This document shows positions 43,104 to 52,559 of a stretch of 64,000 bases of DNA, one piece after another. The notes under the pieces were generated by a model. The model ran no database searches. It was not told the DNA's origin and was given only the letters and a program-made list of their open reading frames with translations. Within the stretch, counting starts at the first letter, position 1; each line of letters starts with the position of its first letter. The stretch lies in NCBI RefSeq assembly GCF_004000235.1, contig NZ_RCIO01000003.1:496373-560372 (forward strand), read 5' to 3'. Source of the stretch: Mesorhizobium sp. Z1-4. Lineage in GTDB: Bacteria; Pseudomonadota; Alphaproteobacteria; Rhizobiales; Rhizobiaceae. The translations under genes were made by a program, and so were the position numbers.

Positions 43104-43733
43104 ATGAGTGATGACCAGAAGCCGGAAACGCGGGCGGAGAAGGAGCCATTGATCCCTTACGCGGATCACGAGAAAGCGCCTGCGCCTCTTCAGAAGCGCC
43201 TGGCCAACTACAATGCGCGCATGGGCTTTTATCCCAATGCCTTGCGGCTCTATCTGCACCGACCGGAAATCGCCGGATATCTGTGGGGGCTCAACGATGC
43301 GATCATGCGCGATGGCACCTCCACGCTCGACCAGCAGCTCAAACGCAAGCTCGGGGCGTATGCGAGCAAGCTCAATGGCTGCAAATACTGCACGACGCAT
43401 CACTGCGAGGTTCTCAAAAGCCCTGGCGGCTTCGGTGCCGAGGGCTGGGACCTTTCCGATGAGGAACTGGGTGATCTGCTTGACGGTAACCCCGAGCCAA
43501 AAAGCGAGTTTGAACAGGCGTGTTTCGATTTCGTGGAGGCCGCCTCGCTTGACCCGACGGACATGCCTCAGGATGTGCTCGACGCGGTTACAATACACCT
43601 CTCGCCGCCGCAGGTCGTCGAGCTCGCTTCGGTGGTCGGCTTCTGGAAGATGTACAACACCATCCACGACAGCCTGAACATTCCGATCGAGCAACATCTG
43701 CTGGGCCGGAGCGAGACGGTGGGTATCGATTGA
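43104..43733 (+). CDS. Carboxymuconolactone decarboxylase/AhpD-like protein
   Basis: A 209-residue all-helical protein with the AhpD redox motif C-x2-C-x3-H in LNGCKYCTTHHCEVL. AhpD-type proteins are reduced by thiol donors and reduce peroxides; other members of the fold carry out decarboxylation. GAGGAGAG precedes the ATG. It follows ubiD by 21 bases. The linked thioredoxin pair could be its reductant, which is inference. Confidence 0.83.
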   Translation: MSDDQKPETRAEKEPLIPYADHEKAPAPLQKRLANYNARMGFYPNALRLYLHRPEIAGYLWGLNDAIMRDGTSTLDQQLKRKLGAYASKLNGCKYCTTHHCEVLKSPGGFGAEGWDLSDEELGDLLDGNPEPKSEFEQACFDFVEAASLDPTDMPQDVLDAVTIHLSPPQVVELASVVGFWKMYNTIHDSLNIPIEQHLLGRSETVGID

Positions 43734-43764
43734 TGCTCGACGCCCGTTGCCAAAAGAGGGCGCC

Positions 43765-44106
43765 ATGACGGTGTCCTATTTCGTCATCTATCGCGGGTCC
43801 TCGGCGGACCAGCACCAATTCATTGCGCACTATGAATCGGTTCACGTGCCTATCCTTCTCACCCTGCCCGGCATTGTCGGGGTGACGGTGCACAATCCCG
43901 TCACCTGGCATGACAGCAAGCCTGTGAACGCCAGCCGGTTCGCCCTGATCGCCCAGTTGGAGTTCCTCAGCCGGGAAGCGCTTTGCGATGCGCTGCAGTC
44001 GGAGCAGCGCGCCCATGCTCGCGAGGATATGGAAGCCAACTTCCCCGCATTCGAAGGTGTCGTGTGGCACCAGGCGGTACAATCACAAAGGTATGTTCAT
44101 GGATAA
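43765..44106 (+). CDS. EthD-domain protein
   Basis: A 113-residue ferredoxin-like-fold protein resembling EthD/MmlI-type dimeric alpha-beta barrel proteins (VSYFVIYRGSSADQHQFIAHY..HVPILLTLPGIVG). Such proteins are small isomerases, monooxygenase helpers or cofactor-free lyases. The ATG at 43765 has AGAGGG four bases upstream; the open frame begins six codons earlier. The last eight bases overlap the next gene. Exact chemistry unknown. Confidence 0.72.
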   Translation: MTVSYFVIYRGSSADQHQFIAHYESVHVPILLTLPGIVGVTVHNPVTWHDSKPVNASRFALIAQLEFLSREALCDALQSEQRAHAREDMEANFPAFEGVVWHQAVQSQRYVHG

Positions 44107-45241
44107 GCCCGTCGACTCCCGGCAAAGCGGGGAGAACGAGCGCCGTATCCTTAAAAGGCAACGTGATCCCTACCTCTTCCGTTCGATCGAACTGCGATCG
44201 ATCACCGTCCGAAACAGGATCATGCTGTCGCCGATGTGTCAGTATTCGGCGCGGGACGGTATGCCCAATGACTGGCACCTGGTCCATCTCGGCGCACGCG
44301 CGGCGGGTGGTGCCGGGATCGTCTTCACCGAGGCAGTGCATACCGAGCCGCGAGGGCGGATTACACAGCATTGCCTGGGGCTCTGGAGCGACGAACAGCG
44401 CGACGCGTTCGCGCGGATTGCCAACTTCATTGCGACATCTGGCGCGGTTCCCGGCATTCAGCTGGGGCATGCCGGGCGCAAGGCTTCCGTCGGGAGGCCC
44501 TGGGAGGGATCCAATCCGATCCCGGCGGCAGAAGGTGGATGGGATGTGATTTCAGCCTCGGCGAAGAGCTATGCCAAAGATTGGCCCATCCCTCATCCGC
44601 TCACAGAAAACGAGATTGCCGATCAGACAACTTTCCTTGCCGCGAGCGCCCGCCGTGCGCGTGAGGCCGGGTTCAAGGTCATCGAATTGCACGCGGCCCA
44701 TGGTTATCTCATCCATCAATTCCTGTCGCCGCTGAGCAATGATCGAACCGATGGATATGGCGGCAGTTTTGAAAACAGGACCCGTTTCCTGTTTGAATCG
44801 ATTGATGCCATCCGCAGCGAGTGGCCGGGTGAGTTGCCCCTGTTCATTCGCCTGTCGGTCACCGAATGGGTCGAAGGCGGGTGGTCGGTCGATGATTGCA
44901 TTCGTCTTGCCATCGGGTTGAAGGCGCATGGCGGCGTTGATCTGATCGACTGCAGTTCAGGCGGCAACGACCCGCGTCAGAAAATCCCGATTCACCCCGC
45001 CTATCAGGTTCCGCTTTCCCGCAGTGTGCGTGAAGGCTCGGGGATGCCGACAGGTGCGGTGGGGCTGATCAACTCGCCTGACCTTGCGGAGGCGATTATC
45101 GCCAATGGCGATGCGGATCTCATTGTCCTGGGGCGGACCTTGCTGGCGGATCCGGTTTGGCCTTTGCGCGCGGCCAATGCCTTGCGTGTGCCCGACAAAG
45201 GCGCATGGCCGGTTCAATACGAACGCTCGAACATCTTCTAA
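44099..45241 (+). CDS. NADH:flavin oxidoreductase, old yellow enzyme family
   Basis: A 380-residue FMN TIM-barrel. LFRSIELRSITVRNRIMLSPMCQYSA, the active-site HAAHGYLIHQFLSPLSNDRTDGYGG and C-terminal LGRTLLADP fit the YqjM/xenobiotic-reductase branch, where the cysteine of PMCQYS tunes the flavin. It reduces activated C=C bonds with NAD(P)H. ATG 44099 has AAAGG seven bases upstream; ATG 44093 would be only one base from it. Confidence 0.87.
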   Translation: MDKPVDSRQSGENERRILKRQRDPYLFRSIELRSITVRNRIMLSPMCQYSARDGMPNDWHLVHLGARAAGGAGIVFTEAVHTEPRGRITQHCLGLWSDEQRDAFARIANFIATSGAVPGIQLGHAGRKASVGRPWEGSNPIPAAEGGWDVISASAKSYAKDWPIPHPLTENEIADQTTFLAASARRAREAGFKVIELHAAHGYLIHQFLSPLSNDRTDGYGGSFENRTRFLFESIDAIRSEWPGELPLFIRLSVTEWVEGGWSVDDCIRLAIGLKAHGGVDLIDCSSGGNDPRQKIPIHPAYQVPLSRSVREGSGMPTGAVGLINSPDLAEAIIANGDADLIVLGRTLLADPVWPLRAANALRVPDKGAWPVQYERSNIF

Positions 45242-45273
45242 GTCGGGCCAGATGCCCAGTCAGGGAGTTGAGA

Positions 45274-45663
45274 ATGACCGTAAACCAAGGGAAGCCGCAT
45301 CTGGAGTTCTTCCAGATCGATGACGATGAAGGCTGGCACACGCCGCAGGGTTATCCGAGCGGGTTCGCACAGCTCATACTGGCGAGCGATCTCGATGAGC
45401 AGAACAAGACCGGCTCGCGGACCCGCCTGATGCGGCTTGCGCCGGGCACCTACACGACCAAGCCCTTTGTCCACGATCACTGGGAAGAAGTGTTCCTGTT
45501 CGAGGGCGACCTGATCGTCGGCAATGACGAGAACGGCGAGGGCGGCGAACAGTTTCACGCCAGGTCCTATGCATGCAGGCCGCCGGGCGTGCTGCACGGC
45601 CCATTCAAGTCTGAAAAGGGCTGCCTGATGTACGAAACCCATTTCTATAGCGGTGACGAATGA
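45274..45663 (+). CDS. Cupin-domain protein
   Basis: A 129-residue single cupin. Motif 1 is FVHDHWEEVFLFEGDLIVG, with two histidines and a glutamate able to bind metal, and motif 2 is the ACRPPGVLHGPF stretch with a further histidine. AGGGAG lies six bases before the ATG. Metal-bound cupins in catabolic operons can be ring-cleaving dioxygenases or isomerases; a storage or sensory role is also possible. Confidence 0.75.
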   Translation: MTVNQGKPHLEFFQIDDDEGWHTPQGYPSGFAQLILASDLDEQNKTGSRTRLMRLAPGTYTTKPFVHDHWEEVFLFEGDLIVGNDENGEGGEQFHARSYACRPPGVLHGPFKSEKGCLMYETHFYSGDE

Positions 45664-45709
45664 GGCGCCTCCAGCAGCCCGTTATCGTCATCGAACAAGG
45701 AGCAAGGCG

Positions 45710-46408
45710 ATGAGCGACCAGTTGATTTCCGACGCCGCGCCAGCGCGCGTTCTCGACCTCTCAAAGATCAATTCGCTGATCATTGCCGGATGGGCCGGCC
45801 GCGACACAGCGGCTGTCGAGCACCATATCGTGGAGCTTGAAAAGCTCGGCGTGCCGCGCCCGGCAAGCGTGCCGTGCTTCTACCAGCTCGGGTCTCACCT
45901 GCTTTCCAGTGCCCCCGTGCTTGAAGAAGTCGGCAACACTGCAAGTGGTGAGGTAGAGGCAGTGCTGGTGTTCACGGACGGCGATATCTTTCTCACCGTT
46001 GGGTCGGACCATACGGACCGCCAGCTTGAGACAGTTGGCATTGCACTTTCCAAACAGGTTTGCCCGAAACCTGCGGCACGCGAAGCCTGGCGCTTCGATG
46101 ATGTCAAAATGCACTGGGACCGGATTGTCCTCAGGTCCTGGGCTTTGATCGAGGGAGAAGAAGTTCTCTATCAGGAGGGTCGGGCGGCGACGAACCTCGA
46201 TCCTGACACGCTGGTCTCGCTTTTCAATACCGAGGCAGGTGTTGATGGCGAAAGCCTGCCGGATGGAAGCGCGATGTTTTGCGGAACACTGCCGACCATC
46301 GGGGGCATCAGGCCCGCCGATTCATTCCGGGTTGAAATTGAAGACCCGGTATTGGGCCGTCGTATCTCGCATAGCTACCGATGCCGGCACCTGCCGGTCG
46401 CCGGATAG
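45710..46408 (+). CDS. DUF2848 family protein
   Basis: A 232-residue protein that looks like the DUF2848 family, remotely similar to fumarylacetoacetate-hydrolase-type folds (FTDGDIFLTVGSDHTDRQLE, GSAMFCGTLPTIGGI). AAGGAG precedes the ATG. Such genes often sit next to amidases, as here (11 bases to the next gene). A hydrolase or hydratase role on a dicarboxylate is plausible, but nothing is established. Confidence 0.72.
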   Translation: MSDQLISDAAPARVLDLSKINSLIIAGWAGRDTAAVEHHIVELEKLGVPRPASVPCFYQLGSHLLSSAPVLEEVGNTASGEVEAVLVFTDGDIFLTVGSDHTDRQLETVGIALSKQVCPKPAAREAWRFDDVKMHWDRIVLRSWALIEGEEVLYQEGRAATNLDPDTLVSLFNTEAGVDGESLPDGSAMFCGTLPTIGGIRPADSFRVEIEDPVLGRRISHSYRCRHLPVAG

Positions 46409-46419
46409 AGGTTACTCCC

Positions 46420-47802
46420 ATGGGCACGATGCCATTTCACACCGGCGATTTGCGCACAGGCACACTTGAGGACTGGGGCAAGGCTCTTCGCAAAAATCTG
46501 ATCAGTTGTACGACGATCACCGATCTCGCCCTGACCAATGCGCGCGATACGGCAGGCGAGGGTGCGCGCGTGTTCATTGAACGCTTTGACCAGAGCGCAT
46601 TGGCTGCCGCCGAGGCGCTCGACGCTGATGCCAGTGCGCCGGAACGGCACCAGCCGCTTGCCGGTTTGCCGATCTCGATCAAGGATTTGTTCGATGTTGA
46701 AGGCCAGGTCACCCAGTCGGGGTCGGTGGTGCTTTCCGATGCACCCAGAGCGACCAAGGATGCTGAGGCGGTTCACCGGCTCCGCAAGGCCGGCGCGGTG
46801 ATAATCGGCCGAACGAACATGACCGAATTCGCCTATTCGGGCCTTGGGCTTAATCCCCACTATGGCACGCCAAGCAATCCATTCGACCGCGAACGACAGC
46901 GTATTCCTGGCGGCTCTTCTTCGGGTGCGGCCATATCGGTTACCGACGGCATGGCCCTTGCTGCGATCGGCAGTGATACCGGCGGGTCTCTACGCATTCC
47001 TGCCGCGTTTTGCGGGCTTGTCGGGTTCAAACCCACGCAATCGCGCATGCCAATGGACGGCGTGCTGCCGCTGTCACAAACCCTTGATACGATCGGGCCG
47101 ATCGCACGCTCGGTTGCCTGTTGCGCGCTATTGGACAGCGTTCTCGCCGGTGATCCAGAAACAGCTCTCGAGATTATCGAACTGGGCAGCGTGCGTTTTG
47201 GTGTACTCGGTGGCTATGTGAACGAGGATTTGGCCCCCGACGTTGCGGCTGCGTTCGACGCGGGTTTGTCGAGGATATCTTCAGCCGGTGGGGTGCTGGT
47301 GGACATGCCGGCGTCGATGCTCGACGACATCCCGGAAATCAACCGGCTTGGCGGTTTCGCAGCGGCTGAAAGCTACGCGTCCCTTCGATACCTGCTCGAC
47401 GCCTCGCGTACTGAATTCGATCCCCGCGTGGCGCAACGCATCGAAAAGGGTGCTGCGATTTCGACTGAGGACTACAATGCGATGAAAGCCGCGCGTGCGG
47501 CGCTCATCGACGAATTGCGCGTCCATGATGGCGGCGTCGATGTCTGGCTGTGCCCGACCGTGCCGATGACGGCGCCGCGTCTGCGCGATCTGAGTGATGA
47601 CGAAGAATACGCGCGCACCAACCTTCTCGTCCTGCGCAATCCTTCAGTGGCCAATTTCCTCGACCGGCCGGCGATCAGCCTGCCCTGTCATGTCGACGAC
47701 GGGCTGCCAGTCGGTTTGATGATGATCGGTCAAACGGGCCAGGACCGGCGATTGTTGGCCGTCGCGGCGGCCTGTGAACGGCTTGTAGCGTCTGCGGAAT
47801 AG
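46420..47802 (+). CDS. Amidase signature family protein
   Basis: A 460-residue amidase. The Ser-cisSer-Lys triad is complete: lysine in PISIKDLFDV, serine in TGGSLRIPAAFC, and cis-serine in IPGGSSSGAAIS. It hydrolyses an amide or carbamoyl bond in the cytoplasm. AGAGG is eight bases upstream of the chosen ATG. With the isochorismatase-like and alpha/beta hydrolases the island has three candidate C-N or C-C hydrolases. Confidence 0.9.
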   Translation: MGTMPFHTGDLRTGTLEDWGKALRKNLISCTTITDLALTNARDTAGEGARVFIERFDQSALAAAEALDADASAPERHQPLAGLPISIKDLFDVEGQVTQSGSVVLSDAPRATKDAEAVHRLRKAGAVIIGRTNMTEFAYSGLGLNPHYGTPSNPFDRERQRIPGGSSSGAAISVTDGMALAAIGSDTGGSLRIPAAFCGLVGFKPTQSRMPMDGVLPLSQTLDTIGPIARSVACCALLDSVLAGDPETALEIIELGSVRFGVLGGYVNEDLAPDVAAAFDAGLSRISSAGGVLVDMPASMLDDIPEINRLGGFAAAESYASLRYLLDASRTEFDPRVAQRIEKGAAISTEDYNAMKAARAALIDELRVHDGGVDVWLCPTVPMTAPRLRDLSDDEEYARTNLLVLRNPSVANFLDRPAISLPCHVDDGLPVGLMMIGQTGQDRRLLAVAAACERLVASAE

Positions 47803-47820
47803 GGCTTCCGGGGAAGGGCG

Positions 47821-48477
47821 ATGTGCGGGGTGACCGAGATGAAGGTGTCGGACGCGATGCAGCCCGGCGGCGACCACGCCAAACGTCGCCTTATCGTCGG
47901 TATCTCCGGCGCCTCGGGAATTGTCTATGGCGTACGGATTCTGGAAGCGCTTCAATCTTCGGATATCGAGACGCATCTGGTTGTCTCCAATTCGGCCGCG
48001 CTGACACTCAAATATGAGCTCGATCTGCCCTTGGGCGACCTCAAGGCACTGGCGGACGTGGTCTATTCGAACAAGGATATCGGCGCGGCGATTGCCAGCG
48101 GTTCATTTGTCACCGAAGGTATGATCATCGCGCCATGCTCGGTCAAAACGATGTCGGGCATTGCGACTGGATATACCGACAACCTCCTGTCACGCTCGGC
48201 GGATGTCGTACTCAAGGAACGGCGGAGGCTCGTCATGCTGTTGCGGGAAACACCGCTTCATCTTGGCCATTTGCGCACGGCCTGTTCCATTACGGAGATG
48301 GGGGGCATCGTGATGCCGCCGGTTCCCGCCTTCTACAGCAAACCGCAATCCCTTGACGAAATGGTCGATCACACGGTGGGGAGGGCACTCGACTTGCTGG
48401 GTATCGACGTGGGGTTGGTGCGCAGATGGAAAGAGGCTGACATCTCTGCTCATTGCGCGGAGACTTCGCTCACCTGA
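47821..48477 (+). CDS. ubiX: UbiX flavin prenyltransferase
   Basis: A 218-residue UbiX. The FMN-binding GISGASGIVYGVRILEAL and the SxxxM...E region LRETPLHLGHLRTACSITEMG with PPVPAFY are typical. It joins dimethylallyl phosphate to FMN to make prFMN for UbiD. ATG 47821 has GGAAGGG close upstream; ATG 47839 is an alternative. Last gene of the ubiD operon, which directly ties the operon to prFMN chemistry. Confidence 0.92.
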   Translation: MCGVTEMKVSDAMQPGGDHAKRRLIVGISGASGIVYGVRILEALQSSDIETHLVVSNSAALTLKYELDLPLGDLKALADVVYSNKDIGAAIASGSFVTEGMIIAPCSVKTMSGIATGYTDNLLSRSADVVLKERRRLVMLLRETPLHLGHLRTACSITEMGGIVMPPVPAFYSKPQSLDEMVDHTVGRALDLLGIDVGLVRRWKEADISAHCAETSLT

Positions 48478-48493
48478 ATCCTCGGGAACGCTC

Positions 48494-49036
48494 TCAGAGC
48501 CGCTGCGCCTGCAATGCTGCGGTAGATTCCTTGGCAGATTCTTCGAGGCGGGTGATGAGCTGTTTGAGTTGGGCAAACTCGGCGGCGTCGAATTCGCCGA
48601 ACATCATGCGATGCAGCTCGGCTCGCCGGCCCACGAAGGACTGGATTCGCTCGACGGCCTTCTCGCTCAATGAGAGCAAGACCACTCGCCGGTCGTCTGC
48701 ATAGGTGCGCCGGGTAAGATAGCCTTCGGCTTCCAGTATATTGCTTTGTGTGGTCACAAAGGTCGATTTCACATGCAGTTTTTGCGAAATCCGGCCAACT
48801 GATACGCCTTCGCCCTCATCAAGGGTCGATATGGCGAACAGGATCAGCCATTGGGGACCAGTCACCCCGGCCAGCTTGGCCCAGACCTGCCGTACCGAAT
48901 GGAAATGGCTGGCGATCGAAAACATGTCCCAGATGAAATGACCGACCTCGCCCAGATCGCTGAAGTCTGCAGTCGCTTCATGTGAGCTGTCCTTGGGGCG
49001 GGCGCCACGCTTTTTGGCACTGGCGTCTGTTGTCAT
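48494..49036 (-). CDS. MarR family transcriptional regulator
   Basis: A 180-residue regulator with the MarR winged helix: [18 protein letters not shown], recognition region [21 protein letters not shown], and wing [11 protein letters not shown]. It is convergent with ubiX and divergent from pntAB, with operator copy D between. The ATG at 49034-49036 is the first in the family-like part; the longer frame upstream is not protein-like. Probably represses the island until an aromatic-acid ligand binds. Confidence 0.88.
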   Translation of the reverse strand: MTTDASAKKRGARPKDSSHEATADFSDLGEVGHFIWDMFSIASHFHSVRQVWAKLAGVTGPQWLILFAISTLDEGEGVSVGRISQKLHVKSTFVTTQSNILEAEGYLTRRTYADDRRVVLLSLSEKAVERIQSFVGRRAELHRMMFGEFDAAEFAQLKQLITRLEESAKESTAALQAQRL

Positions 49037-49152
49037 TGAAACTCTGGCCTCTTGGTTGCGGTTCCCCGTTTTACGCAGGGACCGTCTGTTGCTGGCGCTT
49101 GCTGGTTGTTCAAGACCTAGCATAGGCCCTGGGGCAGAAAAAGAGCCTAATA

Positions 49153-49169
49153 ATATAATTGACTTACAT
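49153..49169. promoter_or_regulatory. Island operator copy D (marR / pntAB divergent promoter)
   Basis: ATATAAT-TGA-CTTACAT; on the other strand ATGTAAG-TCA-ATTATAT, close to copy A. It lies about 117 bases upstream of marR and 97 bases before pntA, consistent with autoregulation and with control of the transhydrogenase. Confidence 0.65.
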
Positions 49170-49265
49170 ATTTTAGTTATATACCTGGCAGAAGGCCTGA
49201 CCCACCCGGCTGTCGGAATGAAGTCGCCGTCACAGAATCGCACGCGCCCCATGCTGGAGATGAGT

Positions 49266-50840
49266 TTGAAGATCGGAACGCCCAAAGAGACACTCAAAGG
49301 CGAAAACCGGGTTGCGATGACGCCGGACAGCGCCCTGCAGCTGCAGAAACTGGGCCATGACTGCGTCATCGAAGCCGGCGCCGGAGTGGCAGCTGGCTTC
49401 GGCGATGATGCCTATCGGGCGGTGGGGGTCGAAGTCGTCAAGACGGCAACTGCGTTATGGAAGGCGGCGGATATCATCGCCAAGGTGCGGCCGCCCTCCG
49501 ACACCGAGATAGGATGGTTGACCCGCGACAAGACGCTGATCTCGTTCTTCTGGCCGGCCCAGAACCAGGCACTTCTGGAATTCTGCAGGACCAGGGGCGC
49601 CAGCGCCATTGCCATGGACATGGTGCCTCGCATCTCACGCGCGCAGAAGATGGATGCACTCTCATCCATGGCCAATATCGCAGGCTATCGGGCCGTCATT
49701 GAGGCGGGCAGCAATTTCGGCCGTTTCTTTACCGCACAGGTGACCGCCGCCGGCAAGGTGCCGCCGGCCAAGGTGCTGGTCGTCGGTGCTGGTGTAGCCG
49801 GCCTTGCTGCCATCGGCGCGGCGACCTCGCTTGGCGCCATCGCCTATGCCTTCGATGTGCGCTCTGAAGTCGCCGAGCAGATCGAATCCATGGGTGCGGA
49901 GTTCGTTTTCCTCGATTTTGAAGATCAAGCGCAGGACGGCGCGGCGGCCTGTGGTTATGCCGCTCCGTCGAGCCCCGAGTTTCGTCAAAAGCAACTGGAG
50001 AAGTTCCGCGAACTTGCGCCGCAGATGGATATCGTCATCACAACGGCGCTGATCCCGGGCCGCGATGCGCCAAAGCTCTGGCTCAAAGACATGACGGAAG
50101 CCATGAAGCCTGGCTCCGTGGTCGTCGACCTTGCTGCCGAGCGTGGCGGGAATTGCGACCTCACTGTGCCGGGCGAGAAGGTCGTTACAAAGAACGGGGT
50201 CACCATCATCGGCTACACGGACTTCCCGAGCCGCATGGCCTCGCAGTCCTCAACTTTCTATTCCGCCAATATCCGTCACATGTTGGCGGAGCTGACGCCG
50301 GCAAAAGACGGCGTCATCGTTCACAATATGGAGGACGATGTCATCCGCGGTGCGACCGTCATCCATCGGGGCGAGATCACCTTCCCTCCGCCGCCGCCCA
50401 AGGTGCAGGCGATCGCCGCCCAGAAGCCAAGGGAGAAGGCGAAGGAACTGACGCCGGAAGAGAAGCGCACCCATGAGATTGCCGCCTTCAAGGCGCAGAC
50501 CCGGCAGCAATTCACGCTCCTCGCTGCCGGCGGTAGTGCAATCCTTTTGGCTGGCCTATTCGCGCCGGCGAGCTTCATGCAACATCTCATCGTCTTCGTT
50601 CTGTCGGTCTTTGTCGGCTTCCAGGTCATCTGGAATGTCAGCCACGCGCTGCACACGCCGCTGATGGCCGTCACCAACGCGGTCTCCTCAATCATCATTC
50701 TCGGCGCGCTGCTGCAGATCGGCTCCGGCTCCTGGCTTGTGCTGCTCCTCGCCGCCGCCTCGGTGTTGATGGCTGGGATCAACATATTCGGTGGCTTCAT
50801 GGTTACCCGGCGCATGCTCGCCATGTTCCAGAAATCCTGA
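49266..50840 (+). CDS. pntA: NAD(P) transhydrogenase subunit alpha
   Basis: About 524 residues. N-terminal NAD-binding domain I ([41 protein letters not shown]) is fused to a C-terminal membrane part with four helices (about 430-515), the E. coli type. TTG 49266 gives the family start and has GGAG six bases upstream; in-frame ATGs at 49260 and 49251 lack spaced sites. It uses the proton gradient to reduce NADP with NADH. Follows operator D. Confidence 0.92.
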   Translation: MKIGTPKETLKGENRVAMTPDSALQLQKLGHDCVIEAGAGVAAGFGDDAYRAVGVEVVKTATALWKAADIIAKVRPPSDTEIGWLTRDKTLISFFWPAQNQALLEFCRTRGASAIAMDMVPRISRAQKMDALSSMANIAGYRAVIEAGSNFGRFFTAQVTAAGKVPPAKVLVVGAGVAGLAAIGAATSLGAIAYAFDVRSEVAEQIESMGAEFVFLDFEDQAQDGAAACGYAAPSSPEFRQKQLEKFRELAPQMDIVITTALIPGRDAPKLWLKDMTEAMKPGSVVVDLAAERGGNCDLTVPGEKVVTKNGVTIIGYTDFPSRMASQSSTFYSANIRHMLAELTPAKDGVIVHNMEDDVIRGATVIHRGEITFPPPPPKVQAIAAQKPREKAKELTPEEKRTHEIAAFKAQTRQQFTLLAAGGSAILLAGLFAPASFMQHLIVFVLSVFVGFQVIWNVSHALHTPLMAVTNAVSSIIILGALLQIGSGSWLVLLLAAASVLMAGINIFGGFMVTRRMLAMFQKS

Positions 50841-50853
50841 GGAGCGGCGGGCA

Positions 50854-52296
50854 ATGGAGTTCGGGTTCACCACGGCCGCCTATGTCTTTGCGGCCATACT
50901 GTTCATCCTCTCTTTGGGCGGCCTTTCCGGCCAGGAGAGCGCCAAGCGCGCAGTCTGGTATGGGATTTGGGGCATGACGCTGGCGGTCTTCGCTACCCTG
51001 ATCGGCCCCGGTGCCGGCAACTGGTGGTTGTCGGCCATGCTCCTTGCCGGCGGTGGTGCGATCGGTTGGCCTGTCGCCAACCGTGTCCAGATGACCGAGA
51101 TGCCGCAGCTTGTCGCTGCGATGCACTCGCTTGTCGGCCTCGCCGCCGTATTCATTGGTTTCAACACCGAATTCGAGATGGTTCGCATCGCCGCCATACA
51201 GGCAGCGTCCGACACCGCCGCGCTCGAGGCACTCAAGGGCTTTGCGTTGAAGGTGGCGGAAAAGACGCCGGCCGAGATCAGTATCCTGAAAGCCGAGGTC
51301 TTTGTCGGTCTGTTTATTGGCGCGGTGACCTTCACCGGTTCGGTCATCGCCTATGGCAAGCTGGCCGGTAAGGTCGACAGCCGGGCGAAGAAATTGCCTG
51401 GCGGACATGCGCTCAATGCCGGCGCTGCCCTTCTGTCGGCGCTTCTTCTGGTTCTGTATCTGGCTGGCGCCGGCACATGGACGCTGATGGTTATGACGGT
51501 TCTCGCCTTCTTCATCGGCTTTCACCTGATCGGGGGTATTGGCGGCGCCGACATGCCGGTCGTCGTCTCAATGCTCAATTCCTATTCGGGCTGGGCCGCA
51601 GCCGCGATCGGCTTTTCGCTGTCGAACGACTTGCTGATCGTTGTCGGCGCGCTGGTCGGCTCCTCCGGGGCGATTCTTTCCTACATCATGTGCAAGGCGA
51701 TGAACCGGTCCTTCATCTCGGTCATCCTCGGCGGTTTCGGCAACAGGGCCGGGCCGGCTATGGCGGTTGAGGGTGAGCAATTGACGGTCGATGCCGCGGG
51801 CGTCGCCGCCGCACTTGATGAGGCTGACAGCATCATCATCGTGCCGGGATATGGCATGGCGGTGGCCCAGGCGCAGCAGTCGATCTCCGACCTGACCCGC
51901 AAGCTGCGCGCAAGCGGCAAGCAGGTGCGCTTCGCCATCCATCCGGTCGCCGGTCGCTTGCCGGGTCATATGAATGTACTGCTCGCCGAGGCCAAGGTTC
52001 CCTATGACATCGTCCTCGAGATGGACGAGATCAATGAGGATTTCCCCGAGACTGACGTCGTCGTCGTTATCGGCTCGAATGACATCGTCAATCCGGCCGC
52101 CCAGGAGGATCCCAACTCTCCTATCGCCGGCATGCCGGTCCTCGAAGTGTGGAAGGCCAGGCAGGTCTTTGTCTCCAAACGCGGCAAGGGCACCGGCTAT
52201 TCCGGCATCGAGAACCCGCTTTTCTACAAGCAGAACACCCGCATGTTCTTCGGCGATGCGAAAGATTCGATCAGCAAACTGCTGCAGGCCGTTTGA
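50854..52296 (+). CDS. pntB: NAD(P) transhydrogenase subunit beta
   Basis: A 480-residue PntB with some nine membrane helices in the first 270 residues and the NADP-binding domain III at the C-terminus ([38 protein letters not shown]). GGAG lies ahead of the ATG. Together with pntA it makes NADPH, needed by the island's thioredoxin reductase and probably its old yellow enzyme. Confidence 0.95.
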   Translation: MEFGFTTAAYVFAAILFILSLGGLSGQESAKRAVWYGIWGMTLAVFATLIGPGAGNWWLSAMLLAGGGAIGWPVANRVQMTEMPQLVAAMHSLVGLAAVFIGFNTEFEMVRIAAIQAASDTAALEALKGFALKVAEKTPAEISILKAEVFVGLFIGAVTFTGSVIAYGKLAGKVDSRAKKLPGGHALNAGAALLSALLLVLYLAGAGTWTLMVMTVLAFFIGFHLIGGIGGADMPVVVSMLNSYSGWAAAAIGFSLSNDLLIVVGALVGSSGAILSYIMCKAMNRSFISVILGGFGNRAGPAMAVEGEQLTVDAAGVAAALDEADSIIIVPGYGMAVAQAQQSISDLTRKLRASGKQVRFAIHPVAGRLPGHMNVLLAEAKVPYDIVLEMDEINEDFPETDVVVVIGSNDIVNPAAQEDPNSPIAGMPVLEVWKARQVFVSKRGKGTGYSGIENPLFYKQNTRMFFGDAKDSISKLLQAV

Positions 52297-52559
52297 GCCC
52301 TATTGCGGGGTGAAGAGGCTGTGGCGAGCAGCCACCTGCGAGATGTCTGCAGTCGGCTGGTACCCTGAAGTGCATTCGCACGCGAACCGACCCTTGCGGC
52401 CGCGCCTTATGACAATCTGCGCGAGCCATGCTACGGGTCCGTTTTACGTGAGCGCTCCAATTCGTGCCCTTATCGGCACAACATTCGCAATATTCCCCGG
52501 GCCAAAGGTACGAAATCAGCCGAAATGAGGCACGGTTAGAAGTAGGAAATATGGACTAA

